DNA from: Rhodoferax aquaticus
GTDB taxonomy: Bacteria > Pseudomonadota > Gammaproteobacteria > Burkholderiales > Burkholderiaceae_C
Assembly (NCBI RefSeq): GCF_006974105.1
Contig: NZ_CP036282.1
Location: 4,216,001 to 4,280,000, forward strand
Direction of reading: 5' to 3'
DNA length: 64,000 bases
Shown: piece by piece, positions 63,268 to 64,000 of the stretch
Layout: every line of letters starts with the position of its first letter
Position numbering within the stretch: position 1 is the first letter of the stretch
Position numbers and translations under genes: made by a program
The notes under the pieces: model-generated
Seen by the model: the letters and a program-made list of their open reading frames with translations, nothing else
Told to the model about the DNA's origin: nothing
Database searches by the model: none

Positions 63268-64000
63268 ATGCAGCCCATTCAGCTTTTTGACCCTGCGTCC
63301 AGCACCTACACCTACGTACTGTTTGACGAACGCACGCGCGACGCGCTCATCATCGACCCCGTGGACGATCAGTTAGAGCGCGACTTGTCGGTGCTGCGCC
63401 AATACGGCTTGAAGCTGCAATGGACGGTGGAAACCCATGCCCACGCCGACCACATCACCAGCGCGGGGCACTTGGCCGAACACGCTGGGGCCAAAACCGC
63501 CGCGCCGCAAGGGTGTGGCATTACCACCGCGGCCTTGCAGTTGGCGCATGGCGATGTCTTGCGCTTTGGCGACCAAACCCTCACCGCCTTGCATACACCG
63601 GGCCACACCAGTGGCAGCATGAGCTTCACATGGAACAGCCACGTGTTTACCGGAGACACCCTGCTCATTGGCGGCTGTGGCCGCACCGATTTCCAAAGCG
63701 GTAGTGCCCAAGCGCTGTACCACAGCATCACCCACGTGCTATTTGCGCTGCCAGACACCACGACCGTGTGGCCGGGGCACGACTACCAAGGCCGCACCCA
63801 CAGCAGCATTGGCATTGAAAAAAGCAGCAATGCCCGCATCGCAGGCAAGAGCGAGGCCGAGTTCGTTGCCATCATGGAAGCCCTCAACCTGCCCCGCCCC
63901 AAACGCATGGACGAGGCGGTGCCCGCCAACCTGACCTCCGGTGTTCGCCACGACGCAGACGGCGTAGGCAGCAATGCCGTGAAAGCTGCCAGCGGCTATG
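63268..64000 (+). CDS. MBL-fold persulfide dioxygenase (ETHE1-like), 3' end beyond the window
   Basis: 244 codons to the window edge with no stop. Metal ligands are clear: THAHADHITS, TPGHTSGSMSF, FTGDTLLIGGCGRTDFQ, GHDYQGR. The CGRTDFQ spelling and lengths are those of ETHE1/Blh persulfide dioxygenases, which use one Fe(II) to oxidise glutathione persulfide to sulfite. The C-terminal part (PRPKRMDEAVPANL) is also typical. Start ATG 63268; a GTG 13 codons earlier is in frame. Confidence 0.88.
   Translation, partial: MQPIQLFDPASSTYTYVLFDERTRDALIIDPVDDQLERDLSVLRQYGLKLQWTVETHAHADHITSAGHLAEHAGAKTAAPQGCGITTAALQLAHGDVLRFGDQTLTALHTPGHTSGSMSFTWNSHVFTGDTLLIGGCGRTDFQSGSAQALYHSITHVLFALPDTTTVWPGHDYQGRTHSSIGIEKSSNARIAGKSEAEFVAIMEALNLPRPKRMDEAVPANLTSGVRHDADGVGSNAVKAASGY

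Noticed and set aside
1..64000. CRISPR arrays, tRNA and rRNA genes, tmRNA, riboswitches, integrase genes
   Set aside because: Looked for on both strands by eye; no regularly spaced repeats, cloverleaf-like blocks, rRNA motifs or integrase signatures seen.

Overview
The window reads as chromosomal DNA of a Burkholderiales bacterium. Gene content and style point to the Comamonadaceae (Rhodoferax/Polaromonas/Acidovorax-like). The support is high-GC codon use, an rsmI-yraN-diaA-dolP block, pilT/pilU, an orphan Bug/TctC binding protein, a fused isobutyryl-CoA mutase and GC-rich intergenic repeats. The assignment is by recognition only; no database search was run.

Layout. (1) 1-15.1 kb, + strand: an aerobic CoA-dependent 2-aminobenzoate (anthranilate) type catabolic operon. 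It has a fused monooxygenase/OYE-type reductase, SDR, MarR regulator, enoyl-CoA hydratase, two acyl-CoA dehydrogenases, aryl-CoA ligase, a complete branched-chain-amino-acid-type ABC importer, thioesterase, a Rid-family protein and a formamidase-like hydrolase. (2) 15.1-22.1 kb: MocR regulator and divergent EamA exporter, NudK-like hydrolase divergent from a DeoR regulator, and a large chemoreceptor. (3) 22.2-31.8 kb: an accessory island. An orphan vgrG is followed by a multidomain peptidoglycan-targeting type VI effector, its exported immunity candidate, a displaced and nonsense-mutated effector tip with a second immunity gene, and an IS30-family remnant. A 210-bp duplicated gene segment and a 56-bp dispersed repeat lie on both sides. 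(4) 31.8-46.5 kb: a galactoside island. An ABC importer, GH36 alpha-galactosidase and GH42 beta-galactosidase feed an oxidative De Ley-Doudoroff galactose route (dehydrogenase, lactonase, dehydratase, DgoK, DgoA), with a GntR/FadR-type regulator. (5) 46.5-55.3 kb: rsmI/yraN/diaA/dolP, a beta-hydroxyacid dehydrogenase, pilU, pilT, yggS and a small exported gene pair. (6) 55.3-64 kb: DadA-like oxidase, orphan LivK-like protein, MarR with TctC-like protein under a 28-bp palindrome, IcmF under a 22-bp palindrome, and the 5' part of a persulfide-dioxygenase-like gene cut by the window edge.

Most notable is region 3. Two copies of the same effector share a near-identical DNA segment and then diverge in the muramidase-like tip. 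Each tip is joined by an ATGA overlap to its own paralogous exported protein. This is what toxin-tip replacement with retention of the old immunity gene would look like, here inside a VgrG-cargo effector. Other points of interest are a dispersed repeat found both between and inside genes, a Rid protein lacking the usual catalytic arginine in a pathway whose published intermediate is an enamine, and several clean candidate operators. No tRNA, rRNA or CRISPR array was seen.
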